A DNA stretch of 64,000 bases from Streptomyces hawaiiensis (GCF_004803895.1 NZ_CP021978.1:7564001-7628000); one strand, 5' to 3'; numbered from the stretch's first letter, positions 38,346-47,523 are shown. The notes: a model not told the origin generated them from the letters alone. Numbers and translations are program-made.

Positions 38346-39131
38346 ATGACGAGTAGTGTTCCCGCCGTGCTGGCAGAACGACGACACCAACTCATCCTGC
38401 GGGCCCTCCGGGCCGGCGGGCCCGCGGCCGTGACCGACCTCTCAGAGCAGCTGGGCGTGAGCCCTGCCACAATCAGGCGTGACCTGGTCAAACTGGAAGA
38501 AGACGGACTACTCACGCGCGTACACGGCGGCGCCGTCGTGGAGGAGGGCGACCAGCCCTTCGCCGAGGTGGCCGAGGTGCGCGTCACCGAGAAGGACGCC
38601 ATAGCCGAACGCGCCGCCGCCATGATCAGGGACGGCCAGTCGGTGCTGCTGGACATCGGGACGACGGCCTACCGCCTGGCCCGGCAGCTGCACGGCCGGC
38701 GGCTCACCGTGATCACCAGCAACCTGGTGGTCTACGAGGAACTCGCCGACGACGAGGGCATCGAGCTGGTCCTGCTCGGCGGCATGGTCCGCCGCGAGTA
38801 CCGCTCCCTGGTCGGCTTCCTCACCGAGGACAACCTGCGTCAGCTGCACGCCGACTGGCTCTTCCTCGGCACCAGCGGGGTGCGGCCCGGCGGGCAGGTC
38901 ATGGACACGACGGTCGTGGAGGTGCCGGTCAAGCGCGCCATGATCAAGGCCGGCGAGAAGGTGGTCCTGCTCGCCGACGCTGCGAAGTTCCCGGGCCACG
39001 GGATGGCGAAGGTCTGCGGTCCCGAGGACCTGGACGCGGTGGTGACGAACGAGCCGGTCGACGCGGCGACGCGGGCCTCCTTCCAGGAGGCGGGCGTCGA
39101 GGTGGTCGTGGCGGGAAGGGTGCACACGTGA
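38346..39131 (+). CDS. DeoR family transcriptional regulator
   Basis: A 261-residue DeoR/GlpR-type repressor. ERRHQLILRALRAGGPAAVTDLSEQLGVSPATIRRDLVKLEEDGLLTRVHGGA is the DNA-binding domain, and the C-terminal sensor domain has LDIGTTAYRLARQL, GGMVRREYRSLVG and the NEPVD end. DeoR proteins sense phosphorylated sugars. It is divergent from the kinase-ABC-lacZ series and in line with the GH4 and GH38 genes, so it probably controls both arms. ATG at 38346 lacks a clear ribosome site; the mRNA may be nearly leaderless. Confidence 0.92.
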   Translation: MTSSVPAVLAERRHQLILRALRAGGPAAVTDLSEQLGVSPATIRRDLVKLEEDGLLTRVHGGAVVEEGDQPFAEVAEVRVTEKDAIAERAAAMIRDGQSVLLDIGTTAYRLARQLHGRRLTVITSNLVVYEELADDEGIELVLLGGMVRREYRSLVGFLTEDNLRQLHADWLFLGTSGVRPGGQVMDTTVVEVPVKRAMIKAGEKVVLLADAAKFPGHGMAKVCGPEDLDAVVTNEPVDAATRASFQEAGVEVVVAGRVHT

Positions 39132-39321
39132 AGGCTCTCCCAGCAGGAGCGCAGGGATCGCCGGCCCGGGCCGCCCCGCCGTGCGGCCGGCCACGAGGCC
39201 CCGCGACCTCACCACCGGCCGGGCCGGAACCGGCCCACCTGCTTGAGGCACGTTCGAGCAGGCGGCGCGTGCCCCTCTCCCGCGACGCGCCCCACGTCGC
39301 CTACCGAATCGGAGGAACCCG

Positions 39322-40662
39322 GTGAAGCTGACGATTCTGGGCGGCGGAGGATTCCGCGTGCCGCTGGTGTACGGAGCGCTCCTGGCGGACCACGCCGAGG
39401 GCCGGGTGACCCATGTCGTCCTGCACGATCTGGACGCCGGACGACTGTCGGCGGTGACACGGGTCCTCGCCGAACAGGCGGCCGGCGTCCCCGACGCGCC
39501 CGAGGTGAGCGCCACCACCGACCTGGACGAGGCCCTGCGCGGCGCCGACTTCGTGTTCTCCGCGATCCGCGTCGGCGGCTTGGAGGGACGCGCGAACGAC
39601 GAACGTGTGGCCCTGGCCGAGGGCGTGCTGGGCCAGGAGACGGTGGGCGCGGGTGGCATCGCCTACGGCCTGCGCACGGTCCCGGTCGCCGTCGACATCG
39701 CGCAGCGGGTGGCCCGGCTCGCGCCCGACGCCTGGGTCATCAACTTCACCAACCCGGCCGGCCTGGTCACCGAGGCCATGTCCCGCCATCTCGGCAACCG
39801 CGTCATCGGCATCTGTGACTCCCCGGTCGGTCTCGGCCGCCGTATCGCCCGGGTGCTCGGCGTGCGGAACCCGGGCGAGGCGTGGATCGACTACGTCGGC
39901 CTCAACCACCTCGGCTGGGTGCGAGGCCTGCGCGTCGCCGGCCGCGACGAGCTCCCGCGCCTGCTCGCCGACCCCGACCTGCTCGGCTCCTTCGAGGAGG
40001 GCAAGCTCTTCGGCGCCGACTGGCTTCGGTCCCTGGGCGCGATCCCCAACGAGTACCTGCACTACTACTACTTCAACCGGGAAGCCGTACGCGCCTACCA
40101 GCAGGCCGAGAAGACCCGCGGCGCCTTCCTGCATGGCCAGCAGGCCCGCTTCTACGCCGAGATGCGCGACCCGGGCGCCCCCGCCCTGAAGGTGTGGGAC
40201 CGCACCCGCGCCGAGCGTGAGGCCACCTACATGGCCGAGAACCGCGAGACCGCGGGCGCGGGCGAGCGCGACGAGGACGACCTGTCCGGCGGCTACGAGA
40301 AGGTGGCCCTCGCGCTGATGCGGGCGATCGCCCGGGACGAGCGCACCACCCTGATCCTCAACGTCCGCAACGAGCGCACCCTGTCGGTCCTGGACACGGA
40401 CGCCGTCATCGAGGTCCCCTGTCTCGTCGACGCCAACGGTGCCCACCCCGTCACGGTCGACCCGCTGCCAGACCACGCCACCGGCCTGGTCTGCGCGGTC
40501 AAGGCCGTCGAGCGCGAGGTGCTGGCCGCCGCCGGCTCCGGCTCCCGCGCGACGGCTGTGAAGGCCTTCGCCCTGCACCCGCTCGTCGACTCCGTCAACG
40601 TGGCCCGCAGGCTGGTCGAGGGCTACGCCGAGGTCCACCCCGGGCTCGCGTACCTTAGGTGA
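39322..40662 (+). CDS. GH4 6-phospho-beta-glucosidase family enzyme
   Basis: A 446-residue NAD+- and metal-dependent glycosidase that works by redox-elimination. KLTILGGGGFRVPLVYGAL binds NAD; VINFTNPAGLVTEAMSRH, GICDSPVGLGRR (metal Cys) and VGLNHLGWVRG (metal His) are family motifs. GTG start with GGAGGA 7 bases upstream. Most GH4 enzymes of this branch need a 6-phosphate on the substrate, which suits the kinase in the locus. The preceding 190 bp has GC-rich inverted repeats but no gene. Confidence 0.9.
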   Translation: MKLTILGGGGFRVPLVYGALLADHAEGRVTHVVLHDLDAGRLSAVTRVLAEQAAGVPDAPEVSATTDLDEALRGADFVFSAIRVGGLEGRANDERVALAEGVLGQETVGAGGIAYGLRTVPVAVDIAQRVARLAPDAWVINFTNPAGLVTEAMSRHLGNRVIGICDSPVGLGRRIARVLGVRNPGEAWIDYVGLNHLGWVRGLRVAGRDELPRLLADPDLLGSFEEGKLFGADWLRSLGAIPNEYLHYYYFNREAVRAYQQAEKTRGAFLHGQQARFYAEMRDPGAPALKVWDRTRAEREATYMAENRETAGAGERDEDDLSGGYEKVALALMRAIARDERTTLILNVRNERTLSVLDTDAVIEVPCLVDANGAHPVTVDPLPDHATGLVCAVKAVEREVLAAAGSGSRATAVKAFALHPLVDSVNVARRLVEGYAEVHPGLAYLR

Positions 40663-40671
40663 GCACCATTC

Positions 40672-40685
40672 GGTAAGCGCTTTCC
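40672..40685. promoter_or_regulatory. LacI-type palindrome upstream of the alpha-mannosidase gene
   Basis: GGTAAGCGCTTTCC pairs at 12 of 14 positions around the AAGCGCTT core typical of LacI-family sites. It lies between the GH4 stop and the GH38 start, 30 bases before the ATG, and could give GH38 separate control. Confidence 0.4.
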
Positions 40686-40715
40686 CCCGCTCTTCCCGCT
40701 TCCTGGAGACATCTC

Positions 40716-43700
40716 ATGCACGACGAAAGCCGCCGCATCGAGGAGCGCGTGCAGCGCCTTCACGACCAGCGCATCAAGAACGCGGTCTACGCGGCCACCG
40801 TCCCCTTCGAGGTGGGGGCCTGGCAGGCCCCGGGGGAGCCGGTCCCGTTCGAGGAGGCCGCCGCCGCCTCCTACGAGCCGTTCGCGATGGGCACCCCCTG
40901 GGGCCCGCCCTGGGGCACCACCTGGTTCCGCATGCGCGGCCGGGTGCCGGACGAGTGGGCGGGCAAGCGCGTCGAGGCCGTCATCGACCTCGGCTTCGTC
41001 GGCGACTGGCCCGGCAACCAGGCCGAGGCCCTGGTCCACCTCACCGACGGCACCCCGCTCAAGGCCGTCAACCCGCTCAACCAGTACGTCGCGATCGCCA
41101 ACCCCGCGCAGGGCGGCGAGACGATCGACTACCTGGTCGAGGCCGCCTCCAACCCGGACATCCTCGCGGACAACTTCTCGAAGACCACGCCCCTCGGCGA
41201 CAAGCTCACCGCGGGCGACAAGCCGCTCTACACCTTCCGCGCGGCCGACATCGCCGTCCTCGACGAGGAGGTCTTCCACCTCGACCTCGACGTCCAGGTG
41301 CTGCGCGAGCTGATGCTGGAGCTCGGCGAGCACGACCCGCGCCGCCACGAGATCGCGCACGCCCTGGACCGGGCGATGGATCTGCTCGACCTGGACGACG
41401 TCTCCGGCTCGGCCGCCGCCGTGCGCGAGGCGCTGAAGCCGGTGCTGTCCAAGCCCGCGCACGCCAGTGCGCACACGATCTCCGGCGTCGGCCACGCCCA
41501 CATCGACTCCGCCTGGCTCTGGCCGATCCGCGAGACCAAGCGCAAGACGTCCCGCACCTTCTCCAACGTCACCTCGCTCGCCGACGAGTACGACGACTTC
41601 ATCTTCGCCTGCTCCCAGGCCCAGCAGTACGAGTGGGTGCGCGACAACTACCCGAAGGTCTGGGCCCGCATCCAGGAGTCGGTCGAGAAGGGCCAGTGGG
41701 CACCGGTCGGCGGCATGTGGGTGGAGGCCGACGGCAACCTGCCCGGCGGCGAGGCCGTCGCCCGCCAGTTCATCCACGGCAAGCGGTTCTTCATCGAGCA
41801 CTTCGGCATCGAGACCAAGGGCGTGTGGCTGCCGGACTCCTTCGGCTACAACGCGGCCTATCCGCAGCTGGCCAAGCTCGCCGGGAACGAGTGGTTCCTC
41901 ACCCAGAAGATCTCCTGGAACCAGACCAACAGGTTCCCCCACCACACCTTCTGGTGGGAGGGCATCGACGGCACCCGCATCTTCACGCACTTCCCGCCGG
42001 TCGACACCTACAACGCCCGCTTCAGCGGCGAGGAGATGTCCCGCGCGGTCCGCAACTACTCGGAGAAGGGCGGCGCCTCCCGCTCCCTGGCCCCCTTCGG
42101 CTGGGGCGACGGCGGCGGCGGCCCCACCCGCGAGATCATGGAACGCGCCCGCCGGCTGGCGGACCTGGAGGGCTCCGCGAAGGTCGTCGTCGAACACCCC
42201 GACGAGTTCTTCGCCAAGGCCCGCGAGGAGTACCCGGACGCGCCCGTGTGGGTCGGCGAGCTCTACCTGGAGCTGCACCGCGCCACCTACACCTCCCAGG
42301 CCCGCACCAAGCAGGGCAACCGCCGCTCCGAGCACCTCCTGCGCGAGGCCGAGCTCTGGGCGACCACGGCCGCCCTGCACGCGCCGGGCTACACCTACCC
42401 GCACGAGAAGCTGGACCGGCTCTGGAAGACGGTGCTGCTGCACCAGTTCCACGACATCCTGCCCGGCTCCTCCATCGCCTGGGTGCACCGCGAGGCCGAG
42501 GCCGAGTACGCGCGCGTCGCGCAGGAGCTGCACGCGCTGACCGCCGAGGCGGTGGCCGCGCTGGGCGCCGGAGACACCCGCGTCTTCAACACCAGCCCCT
42601 ACGACCGCGCCGACGTGGTCCGCACCGCCGACGGCGCACCGGTGTATGTGGAGGTGCCCGCGAGCGGCTCCGCGTCCCTCGCCGACACCGCGCCCCCGCA
42701 GCCGGTGACGGTGGACGGCCGGGTCCTCGACAACGGGCTCGTCCGGGTGGAGGTGGCCGAGGACGGCACCCTGTCCTCCGTCCGCGACCTGCGCGCCGGC
42801 CGCGAGGTGCTCGCCGAGCCGGGCAACCTGCTCCGTCTGCACACCGACCTGCCCAACTACTGGGACGCCTGGGACATCGACAAGCACTACAAGAACCGCT
42901 ACACCGACCTCCTGGACGTCTCGTCCGTCACAGTCGTCGAGCAGGACCCGCTGATCGGCGCGATCCGCGTCGAGCGGGCCTTCGGCAAGGGCTCCACGAT
43001 CACCCAGACGATCACCGTCCGCGCCGGCAGCCCCCGGATCGACATCGAGACGGACATCGACTGGCACGAGGCCGAGAAGATCCTCAAGGCGGCCTTCCCG
43101 GTCGACATCCGCGCCCCGCACTCCTCCGCCGAGATCCAGTTCGGCCACATCCAGCGCCCCACCCACACCAACACCACCTGGGAGGCGGCCCGCTTCGAGG
43201 TCTCCGGCCACCGCTGGGTGCACCTCGGCGAACCCGGCTACGGCGTCGCCGTCATCAACGACTCGACGTACGGCCACGACGTCTCCCGCACGGTCCGCGA
43301 GGACGGCGGCACCACGACCACCGTCCGCCTCAGCCTGGTCCGCGCCCCGCGCATCCCGGACCCCGAGGCCGACCAGGGCCGCCACCGCTTCACCTACGCG
43401 CTGCTGCCCGGCGCGACCATCGAGGACGCCGTCGCCGAGGGCTACGCCCTCAACCTGCCGCTCCGGGTGGCGCAGGCGGCCGGCGCCCCCGAACCGGTCG
43501 TCTCCACCGAGGGCGAGGGCATCACCGTGGAAGCGGTCAAGCTCGCCGACGACGCCTCCGGCGATGTCGTCGTACGCCTCTACGAGTCCCGCGGCGGTCG
43601 CGCGACCGGCACCCTGCGCACCGGGTTCCCGCTCGCGGGCGCGCAGATCACCGACCTGCTGGAGCGACCGCTTCAGGACGCCGAGGTCGCCGACGGCGCC

Positions 43701-43757
43701 GTGGCCGTCACGCTGCGGCCCTTCCAGATCCTCACCCTGCGCCTGCGAAGGGGCTGA
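40716..43757 (+). CDS. GH38 alpha-mannosidase
   Basis: A 1013-residue retaining alpha-mannosidase. GVGHAHIDSAWLWPIRETKRK near residue 255 supplies the zinc ligands HxHxD, and WLPDSFGYNAAYPQLAK near 372 holds the nucleophile Asp; the long C-terminal beta region (from about 650) is normal for the family. There is no signal peptide, so it acts inside the cell on imported mannosides. GGAG lies about 10 bases before the ATG. It ends the plus-strand arm of the glycan locus. Confidence 0.93.
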   Translation: MHDESRRIEERVQRLHDQRIKNAVYAATVPFEVGAWQAPGEPVPFEEAAAASYEPFAMGTPWGPPWGTTWFRMRGRVPDEWAGKRVEAVIDLGFVGDWPGNQAEALVHLTDGTPLKAVNPLNQYVAIANPAQGGETIDYLVEAASNPDILADNFSKTTPLGDKLTAGDKPLYTFRAADIAVLDEEVFHLDLDVQVLRELMLELGEHDPRRHEIAHALDRAMDLLDLDDVSGSAAAVREALKPVLSKPAHASAHTISGVGHAHIDSAWLWPIRETKRKTSRTFSNVTSLADEYDDFIFACSQAQQYEWVRDNYPKVWARIQESVEKGQWAPVGGMWVEADGNLPGGEAVARQFIHGKRFFIEHFGIETKGVWLPDSFGYNAAYPQLAKLAGNEWFLTQKISWNQTNRFPHHTFWWEGIDGTRIFTHFPPVDTYNARFSGEEMSRAVRNYSEKGGASRSLAPFGWGDGGGGPTREIMERARRLADLEGSAKVVVEHPDEFFAKAREEYPDAPVWVGELYLELHRATYTSQARTKQGNRRSEHLLREAELWATTAALHAPGYTYPHEKLDRLWKTVLLHQFHDILPGSSIAWVHREAEAEYARVAQELHALTAEAVAALGAGDTRVFNTSPYDRADVVRTADGAPVYVEVPASGSASLADTAPPQPVTVDGRVLDNGLVRVEVAEDGTLSSVRDLRAGREVLAEPGNLLRLHTDLPNYWDAWDIDKHYKNRYTDLLDVSSVTVVEQDPLIGAIRVERAFGKGSTITQTITVRAGSPRIDIETDIDWHEAEKILKAAFPVDIRAPHSSAEIQFGHIQRPTHTNTTWEAARFEVSGHRWVHLGEPGYGVAVINDSTYGHDVSRTVREDGGTTTTVRLSLVRAPRIPDPEADQGRHRFTYALLPGATIEDAVAEGYALNLPLRVAQAAGAPEPVVSTEGEGITVEAVKLADDASGDVVVRLYESRGGRATGTLRTGFPLAGAQITDLLERPLQDAEVADGAVAVTLRPFQILTLRLRRG

Positions 43758-43779
43758 CCGCGCACGGCCGCGCAGCCGT

Positions 43780-43813
43780 GGTTCGAGGACGCCGGGCTCG
43801 GCGTCCTCGAACC
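43780..43813 (+). terminator. Strong hairpin after the alpha-mannosidase gene
   Basis: GGTTCGAGGACGCC and GGCGTCCTCGAACC form a perfect 14-bp stem with a 6-base loop, 23 bases after the stop codon. No U-tract follows. Confidence 0.8.
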
Positions 43814-43829
43814 GCGGGGGCGTCCATGC

Positions 43830-43892
43830 CGTGACCTGATCGGCGGCTACGCCGAGGCCCCGCGCGAGCAGGGCCTCAAGGCCGGCCTCTCC
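43830..43892 (+). pseudogene. Possible remnant of a GH29 alpha-L-fucosidase
   Basis: About 20 codons read RDLIGGYAEAPREQGLKAGL, close to the helix-strand segment before the active site of GH29 fucosidases (RDLVGE..EA.R..GL..GLY). The frame has no start and no further similarity. Its place beside other glycosidases fits a decayed member of the locus, but the match is short and could be chance. Confidence 0.35.
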
Positions 43893-43982
43893 TGCCCGGG
43901 GGCGGGGGCCGCTTCCGACACCGTCGAATTGACCCACGACAGCGGCATCGGAATGCCCCCTGCCGTGGGTCGCCCGGCTCCG

Positions 43983-43988
43983 TAGGGT
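43983..43988 (+). promoter_or_regulatory. -10 box of a probable leaderless cupin transcript
   Basis: TAGGGT ends 7 bases before the cupin ATG with no ribosome site, the usual layout of leaderless Streptomyces mRNAs. An 11-bp inverted repeat with one mismatch (43932-43942 and 43960-43970) lies just upstream and could bind a regulator. Confidence 0.5.
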
Positions 43989-43995
43989 CGATGCC

Positions 43996-44514
43996 ATGAC
44001 GACGACCCAGAACGAAACGGGTAACAGCGGCGACTTCGCACCGGTCCTCATCCGCGCCGCCGCAGCCGAGACGACGCGCGACCCCAGCAGCGTGATGACC
44101 CTCCTCGCCGACTCCCGGGACACCGGCGGGCGGCTCACCAGCTACCGGTCGACGTTCGCCGAGGGCGCGATCGGCGCGCCCGCCCACCTGCACACCCGGG
44201 CGTCCGAGCTGTTCTACGTGATCGACGGAGCGCTCCAGGTGCTGGTGGGCGAGGAGATCACCGTGCTGGAGGCCGGCGACTTCCTGCTGGTGCCGCCCCA
44301 CACCCCGCACGCCTTCGCCGCCGCGCCCGGTGCGACAGCCGACGTGCTGTTCGTCTTCACCCCGGGCGCGGGGCGCTTCGACTACCTGCGGCTGCTGGGC
44401 CGGGTGATGCGCGGCGAGGCCGACCCGCAGGAGATCAAGGACTCCTCGGAACGCTTCGACAACCACTATGTCGACAGCCCCGTGTGGCGCGAGGCGCTCG
44501 CGGCCAGGGTCTGA
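43996..44514 (+). CDS. Cupin domain protein
   Basis: A 172-residue single-domain cupin. HLHTRASELFYVIDGALQVLVG and LLVPPHTPHAF carry the His, Glu and His metal ligands of the two cupin motifs. Relatives include quercetin dioxygenase-like and sugar-binding sensors; nothing here fixes the substrate. It seems to have its own leaderless promoter and ends 4 bases from the convergent ATP-grasp gene. Confidence 0.85.
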   Translation: MTTTQNETGNSGDFAPVLIRAAAAETTRDPSSVMTLLADSRDTGGRLTSYRSTFAEGAIGAPAHLHTRASELFYVIDGALQVLVGEEITVLEAGDFLLVPPHTPHAFAAAPGATADVLFVFTPGAGRFDYLRLLGRVMRGEADPQEIKDSSERFDNHYVDSPVWREALAARV

Positions 44515-44518
44515 GGCT

Positions 44519-45655
44519 CTACAGGGGCAGCACCTGGGCCGCCGCCCCGACGGAGCCGACCGGCTCGGCCGACAGGGGGGCGGGGGCCGCCGGCAGCGGA
44601 TCCGTCGCCTCCGGCCGCTGCTGCGGCAGCGACACCGGCCGCAGCGGACGCGGCCCCGACACCACCGTGTAGTCCTGGCCCAGGAACGGCGGGGCCATCT
44701 TGCCCGGGTCCTCGCCGAGCGCCAGCTGCACGGCGGCCCACGGGGCGTTGACGCCGCACAGGGACAGCTGGTGCAGTCCGCCGGCCGGGCGGGTGTTGAC
44801 GTCCATGAGGACCGGCCGGTCGCCGAACATCCGGAACTGGATGTTGGACAGATAGTGCAGACCGAAGCCCTCGGCGATCCGCCGGGCCGGCTCCAGCCAC
44901 TGCTCGTGCAGGGTGAAGCCGCGGCGGCGGCCGTTCTTGGTACGGCCCACCGCCAGCCGGACCCGGTTGTCCGGGCCGGTCAGGCAGTCCACCGACACCT
45001 CGGGCTGCTCCAGACGCGGCATCACCAGCCAGTCGACCGGCTCCTCGGCACTCCGCAGCGCCTCCAGCACCAGGTCGAGCGGCACGTACGGGCTCGGGAA
45101 CCCGCTCAGATGCATCAGGGAGAAGGGCGTACGCGTGATCACGCGGAAGCCCACTCCGCCGGCCCCGGACGCCGGCTTGAAGCACGCCTTGTGCCCGCCG
45201 GCCTCCAACTCCTCGACAGCGGTGACGAGTTCGTCCTCCGAGCGGACCCGGTACCACGGCGGCACCGGCACACCGATCGCCTGGACCGCCTCGTAGGCGA
45301 TCACCTTGTCGTGGAAGACGGCCACAGCCTCGGGCGGCGGAGCCAGCACCGCTGTGCCGGCCGCCTCGAACTCGGCGCGGTGCGCCACGATCGCCGCCTG
45401 GTGCAGCCGGGGCACGAACACGTCGATGCCGCGCCGCGCGACCTGGTCCAGCGCGTACTCGACGTACCCGGCGGGGGACAGGCTCTCGGGTTCCAGTTCG
45501 GCGGTGTCGGCGGCGGCCAGCACCGGCGAGTCGGGGTCGCCGTGGGTGGCGTGGATCTCGACGGCCCGGTCGCTGGGATTTCTCCGCAGCTGATCCATGA
45601 AGAACACGTTCTCCGCGTACGTGCGGTTGAGCCAGACGCGTACGCGAGAGACCAT
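44519..45655 (-). CDS. ATP-grasp domain protein
   Basis: A 378-residue ATP-grasp enzyme, the class that joins a carboxylate to an amine or thiol through an acyl phosphate. CFKPASGAGGVGFRVI near residue 155 is the nucleotide-binding loop, and LMDVNTRPAGGLHQL near 305 the metal-binding N-x-R motif. HDKVIAYEAVQAIGVPVPPW is the usual bridge. The Pro/Ala-rich C-terminal 45 residues look disordered. ATG has AAAGG 8 bases upstream. It has no ligase-pathway neighbours, so its amine and acid partners are unknown. Confidence 0.82.
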   Translation of the reverse strand: MVSRVRVWLNRTYAENVFFMDQLRRNPSDRAVEIHATHGDPDSPVLAAADTAELEPESLSPAGYVEYALDQVARRGIDVFVPRLHQAAIVAHRAEFEAAGTAVLAPPPEAVAVFHDKVIAYEAVQAIGVPVPPWYRVRSEDELVTAVEELEAGGHKACFKPASGAGGVGFRVITRTPFSLMHLSGFPSPYVPLDLVLEALRSAEEPVDWLVMPRLEQPEVSVDCLTGPDNRVRLAVGRTKNGRRRGFTLHEQWLEPARRIAEGFGLHYLSNIQFRMFGDRPVLMDVNTRPAGGLHQLSLCGVNAPWAAVQLALGEDPGKMAPPFLGQDYTVVSGPRPLRPVSLPQQRPEATDPLPAAPAPLSAEPVGSVGAAAQVLPL

Positions 45656-45909
45656 GCAGGCCGCCTTTCACGGTTCGCGGGCAGGGCTGAGCAGCCCGTG
45701 CCCGGGCAGGAAGAAGGGAGGGACACCAAACCGCCCCCGTGAGGGGGAGTTCGTAGCGGTGGTGTTGGGCCAGATCATACGGCTTCGGCGGACCTCGTCG
45801 TGCAACGCGCGTGTGAAGGATTTCCGCGGCGAGGGTCCCGGGCCGCTCTTGAACCCGGTCACACGGATGTGATCTCTTGGAGGAGTCCGGTGCGCGGAGG
45901 GGGCGAGAG

Positions 45910-46770
45910 ATGACGTCGACGGCCGGTGACGCCGCACAACTGCTGGCCATCAGCGATCTGCACATCGGTTACCCGGAGAACCGCGCCCTGGTCGAGGACA
46001 TGCGGCCCGGCACGGACGACGACTGGCTGCTCGTGGCCGGGGACGTCGCGGAGACCGTGGCCGACATCCGCTGGACCCTGAAGACGCTCGCGTCCCGCTT
46101 CCGCAAGGTCGTCTGGGTGCCCGGCAACCACGAGCTGTGGACCCATCCGAGCGACGCCGTCACCCTGCGCGGTGTCGCCCGGTACGAGTACCTGGTCGAG
46201 CTGTGCCGGGAACTCGGCGTGACGACACCCGAGGACCCCTACCCCGTCTGGGACGGCCCCGGCGGCCCGGTGGCCGTCGCCCCGCTGTTCCTGCTGTACG
46301 ACTACTCGTTCCTGCCGGCCGGCTGCACGACCAAGGAGCAGGGCCTGGAGTACGCGCAGGGCACCGGGATCGTGTGCACCGACGAATTCCTGCTGCACCC
46401 CGACCCGTACCCGAGCAGGGAGGCCTGGTGCCGGGCCCGGGTCGCCGAGACCGAACGCAGACTCGCCGAACTGCCCGGCGATCTGCCGGTGATCCCGGTC
46501 AACCACTACCCGCTGCACAGGCATCCGATGGACGTCCTGTGGCACCCCGAGTTCGCCATGTGGTGCGGCACGGACCTGACCGCCGACTGGCACCGCAGGT
46601 TCCGGGTGCACACCATGGTCTACGGCCATCTGCACATCCCCCGCACCACCTGGCACGAGGGCGTGCGCTTCGAGGAGGTGTCGGTGGGCTATCCGCGCGA
46701 GTGGCGCAAGAGATCCCGGCCGCCGGGGCGGCTGCGGCGCGTCCTGCCGGGGGAGGGTGAGGAGCGGTGA
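45910..46770 (+). CDS. pptH: Metallophosphoesterase, PptH-like (carrier-protein phosphopantetheinyl hydrolase)
   Basis: A 286-residue calcineurin-like phosphoesterase: LAISDLHIGYPENR, LVAGDVAETV, WVPGNHELW, VNHYPLHRHP and VYGHLHIP are the five metal blocks. The gene is fused by a 4-base GTGA overlap to a PptT-type transferase. In Mycobacterium tuberculosis Rv2795c (PptH), beside pptT, removes phosphopantetheine from carrier proteins, and the arrangement here is the same. Calling it PptH rests on this context and general similarity, not on a tested residue set. ATG at 45910 has GGAGGGG 8 bases upstream. Confidence 0.75.
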   Translation: MTSTAGDAAQLLAISDLHIGYPENRALVEDMRPGTDDDWLLVAGDVAETVADIRWTLKTLASRFRKVVWVPGNHELWTHPSDAVTLRGVARYEYLVELCRELGVTTPEDPYPVWDGPGGPVAVAPLFLLYDYSFLPAGCTTKEQGLEYAQGTGIVCTDEFLLHPDPYPSREAWCRARVAETERRLAELPGDLPVIPVNHYPLHRHPMDVLWHPEFAMWCGTDLTADWHRRFRVHTMVYGHLHIPRTTWHEGVRFEEVSVGYPREWRKRSRPPGRLRRVLPGEGEER

Positions 46771-47426
46771 TCGAGGAACTGCTGCCGGAGGCCGTGGTCA
46801 CCGTGGAGGCGTACGGCCACGAGGACGCGGACACCCCGCTGTACCCCGAGGAGGCGGCGCTCCTGACCCGGGCGGTCGCCAAGCGGCGCAGGGAGTTCGC
46901 CGTCGTGCGCTCCTGCGCCCGCCGCGCCATGGAGAAGCTCGGCGTGCCGCCGCAGCCGATCCTGCCCGGGGAACGCGGCGCCCCCCGCTGGCCGGCCGGG
47001 CTGGCGGGCAGCATGACCCACTGCGACGGCTACTGCGCCGCCGCCCTGGTCCGCGCCACCGACCTGGCCTCCGTCGGCATCGACGCCGAGGTCCACGGCC
47101 CGCTGCCCGAGGGCGTCCTGCCGTCCGTGTCCCTGCCGGCCGAGGCGGACCGGCTGCGCAGGCTCGCTGCCGAACGCCCCGACATCCACTGGGACCGGCT
47201 GCTGTTCAGCGCGAAGGAGTCCGTCTACAAGGCGTGGTTCCCGCTCACCGGGAAGTGGCTGGACTTCACGGAGGCCGACATCGAGATCACCGCCGACGGC
47301 ACCTTCGGCGCGACGCTGCTCGTCCCCGGCCCATGGGTGGGCGACCGCCGCCTCGGCCACTTCGACGGCCGCTGGACGGCGGGGCGGGGCCTGGTCACGA
47401 CAGCGGTATCGATACCGCACGCCTGA
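46767..47426 (+). CDS. pptT: 4'-phosphopantetheinyl transferase, PptT/Sfp type
   Basis: Moves phosphopantetheine from CoA to a Ser of acyl or peptidyl carrier proteins, so it can activate fatty acid, polyketide and peptide synthases. The 219-residue protein has SVGIDAEVHGPLP (metal Asp/Glu), RSCARRAMEKLGVPPQPIL and FSAKESVYKAWFPLT (KE-x3-K). It closely recalls M. tuberculosis PptT in length and in the AKRRREF and SMTHCDGY segments. GTG overlaps the phosphoesterase stop, so both are made together. Confidence 0.9.
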   Translation: MIEELLPEAVVTVEAYGHEDADTPLYPEEAALLTRAVAKRRREFAVVRSCARRAMEKLGVPPQPILPGERGAPRWPAGLAGSMTHCDGYCAAALVRATDLASVGIDAEVHGPLPEGVLPSVSLPAEADRLRRLAAERPDIHWDRLLFSAKESVYKAWFPLTGKWLDFTEADIEITADGTFGATLLVPGPWVGDRRLGHFDGRWTAGRGLVTTAVSIPHA

Positions 47427-47480
47427 CCCCGCTCCACGGGCGCCCCCGCCTCCTCGCCTGAGGCCCACCCTCGGCCCCCG

Positions 47481-47504
47481 GAAGCCCGGAAGCCCGGAAG
47501 CCCG
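47481..47504. repeat. Three 8-bp tandem copies of GAAGCCCG
   Basis: GAAGCCCG is repeated three times without change just before the 44-bp repeat array. It lies in a 341-bp region without a gene, 54 bases after the pptT stop. Confidence 0.85.
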
Positions 47505-47523
47505 GGAGCCACGCGCAGACTCC

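Noticed and set aside
38346..43757. bldA (TTA codon) control of genes in the window
   Set aside because: The TTA or TAA strings I checked inside genes were out of frame or part of other codons; the check was by eye and not exhaustive.
40623..44138. 1171-codon minus-strand open frame opposite GH38
   Set aside because: It mirrors the codon periodicity of the alpha-mannosidase gene, shows low-complexity sequence and no recognisable fold.
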